In this document: piece after piece, positions 61,901 through 64,000 of the stretch
Position numbering within the stretch: position 1 is the stretch's first letter
How the letters are laid out: each line of letters starts with the position of its first letter
Origin: Petrolisthes cinctipes
Taxonomy: Eukaryota; Arthropoda; Malacostraca; Decapoda; Porcellanidae
Length of the DNA: 64,000 nucleotides
Direction: 5' to 3'
NCBI GenBank assembly: GCA_033782935.1
Contig: JAWQEG010001420.1
Coordinates: 620,001 to 684,000 of the forward strand
Notes under the pieces: model-generated
Told to the model about the DNA's origin: nothing
The model's input: only the letters and a program-made list of their open reading frames with translations
The model's database searches: none
Translations under genes and position numbers: made by a program

Positions 61901-64000
61901 AGTAAATATCACCAGTCATTCATAAAGGGATCAGGGTGTGGGTGTCATTGCAGTGCTTGGACTGTAAATATCAACTGTCATTCATGGTGTGTGTGGGTGC
62001 TATTACAGAGCTTGGACTGTAAATATCAACAGTCATTCATAGGTTGGTGTGGGGGGTGTCATTACAGTGCTTGGATTGTAAATATCAACAACCATTCATG
62101 GGGTGGTGGGTGTGTAGGTGTAATTGCAGATCTTGGACTGTAAATATCAAGTCATTCATGGGGTCGTGGATGTATGGGTGTCATTACAGTGCTTGGACTG
62201 AAAATATCAACAGTCATTTAAGGGGTGGTGGGTGTGTGGGTGTCATTACATTGCTTGGACTATAAATATGAACCGTCATTTATGGGGTGGTGGGTGTGTG
62301 GGAGTCATTACAGTGCTTGGACTGTAAGTATCAACAGTCATTCATAGGGTGGTGGGTGTGTGAGTGTCATTACAGAGCTTGGACTGTAAATATCAACAGT
62401 CATTAATGGGTTGGTGGGTGTGTGGATGTCATTACAGTGCTTGGACTGTAAATATCAACAGTTAATCATGGGGTGGTCAGTGTGTGGGTGTCAATACAGG
62501 GCTCGGATTGTAAATATCAACAGTCATTCATGGGGTGGTAGATGTGTGGGTGTCATTACAGTGCTTGGATTGTAAATATCAACAGTCATTCATGGGGTGG
62601 TGGGACAGTGGGTGTCATTACAATGCTTGGATTGTAAATATCAATTGTCATTCATGATGTGTGTGGGTGCTATTACAGAGTTTGGAGTGTAAATATCAAC
62701 AGTCATTCATAGGTTGGTGTGAGTGTGTGTCATTACAGTGCTTGGACTGTAAATACCAACTGTCATTCAAGGGGTGGTGGGTTTGTAGGTGTAATTACAG
62801 TGCTTGGAGTGTAAATATCAAGTCATTAATGGGGTGGTGGGTGTCATTACAGTGATTTGACTGTAAATATCAACAGTCATTCATGGGGTGATTGATGTTT
62901 GGGTGTCATTACAGTGCTTGGACTGTAAATATTAACATTCATTTATGGGGTGGTGGGTGTGTGAGGGATATTACAGTTCTTGGACTGTAAATATTAACCA
63001 TCATTCATTGGGTTGTGGTTGTGTGGGTGTCATTATAGAGCTTGGACTGTAAATATCAACAGTCATTCATGGGTTGATGGGTGTGTCGGTGTCATTACAA
63101 TGTTTAGACTGTAAATATCAACAATCATTCATTGGGTGGTGGGTGTGTGGGTGTCATTACAGTGCATGGACTGTAAATATCAACTGTCATTAATGGGGTG
63201 TGTCGGTGACATTACAGTCCTTGTACTGCAAATATCAACAGTCATTCATGGGTTGGTGTGTGGGTGTGTCATTACAGTGCTTGGACTGAAAATTTCAACT
63301 GTCATTCATGGGGTGTGTCGGTGACATTACAGTGCTTGTACTGTAAATATCAACAGTCATTCATAGGTTTGTTGGTGTGTGTGTCATTACAGTGCTTGGA
63401 CTGTAAATATCAACAGTCATTCATGGGGTGGTGGGTGTTTGTGTGTCATTACAGTGCTTGGACTGTTAATATATATCAACAGTCATTCAAGGGGTGGTGG
63501 GTGTGTAGGTGTCATTACAGTGCTTGGACTGTAAATATCAACCGTCATTCATGGGGTGTTAGGTGTCATTACAGTGCTTTGACTGTAAATATCCACAGTT
63601 ATTCATGGGGTTGTGAGTGTCATTACAGAGCTTGGACTGTATATATCAACAGTCATTCATGGGGTGGTGGGTGTGTGGGTGTCATTACATTGCATGGACT
63701 GTAACTATTAACAGTCATTCATGGGGTGGTGGGTGTGTGGGGTTCATTACAGTGTTTGGACTGTAAATATTAACAGTTATTCATGGGGTGGTGTGTGTGT
63801 GGGTGATATTACAGTGCTTGGACTGTAAATATCAACAGTTAGTCATAGAGTGGTTGGTGTGTGGGTGTCTTTACAGTACTTGGACTGTATATACCAACAA
63901 TCAATTATTGGGTGGTGGGTGTACGGGTGTCATTACAGTGATTGGACTGTAAATATCAACAGTTATTTATTGAGTATTAGGTGAGTGGGTGTCATTTGAG
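55967..64000 (+). repeat. 62-bp satellite array, right part, to window edge
   Basis: Same satellite as 44816-54663. Long-range repeats: the segment with ggtggtagatgtgtgggtgt recurs at about 56341, 58708, 61432 and 62533; the segment with catgaagggatcaggg recurs at about 58348 and 60822 and, as cataaagggatcaggg, at about 61921 (steps 2474 and 1101 bp). The array runs off the right edge, so its full size is unknown. Confidence 0.93.

Noticed and set aside
44816..64000. Cys/Trp-rich open frames such as WWVCGCHYSAWTVNIN
   Set aside because: Translation of the 62-bp satellite; the same peptides appear from every unit in rotating frames and no start or splice context is consistent.
44816..64000. 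CRISPR-like array appearance
   Set aside because: Units are contiguous with no unique spacers, the genome is eukaryotic, and no cas genes are present.

Overview
The window is eukaryotic, repeat-dominated DNA, most likely from an arthropod and plausibly a decapod crustacean. The signs are introns with GT..AG boundaries, TTAGG/CCTAA telomere-type tracts, an I/Jockey-group non-LTR retrotransposon, a Penelope-like element, a Mutator-type transposase and very large satellite arrays. The species cannot be named from sequence alone. There is no bacterial-style operon, CRISPR array, tRNA or rRNA that I can support.

Layout. 1-5247 (minus strand): a decayed non-LTR retrotransposon with a zinc-knuckle ORF1 and an endonuclease/RT/RNase H ORF2, broken by frameshifts, stops and an internal endonuclease deletion; its 5' leader probably continues to about 5640, and its 3' end lies beyond the left edge. 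5726-7281 (plus): two exons of a gene resembling SAMD3-like (sterile alpha motif) proteins, with a stop, a frameshift and a coding minisatellite, so probably a pseudogene. 7282-9050: non-coding DNA with small tandem repeats and a degenerate TTAGG tract. 9050-11204 (minus): a Mutator-type DNA transposon with an intact 619-residue transposase. 11205-14462: simple DNA with a strongly G-rich 14-bp minisatellite, a CCTAA tract and A-rich minisatellites.

14463-44816: about 28.5 kb of a 176-bp satellite. Each monomer is itself a dimer of two diverged ~88-bp halves. Monomers are organised into higher-order repeats (1322-bp 'A' blocks and 2.8-3.0-kb 'B' blocks) that are nearly identical between copies. 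A 1.83-kb Penelope-like element sits inside the array with a 10-12 bp target duplication. 44816-64000: an abrupt switch to an unrelated ~62-bp satellite, also with higher-order structure, interrupted by a 1.3-kb non-coding DNA transposon with terminal inverted repeats and a 2-bp target duplication.

There is no pathway linking the genes. The only intact long reading frame is the Mutator transposase. The main biological interest is the satellite architecture, which records unequal exchange at half-monomer register and looks like a young pericentromeric or similar heterochromatic domain (inference), together with the cleanly datable transposon insertions inside both arrays.
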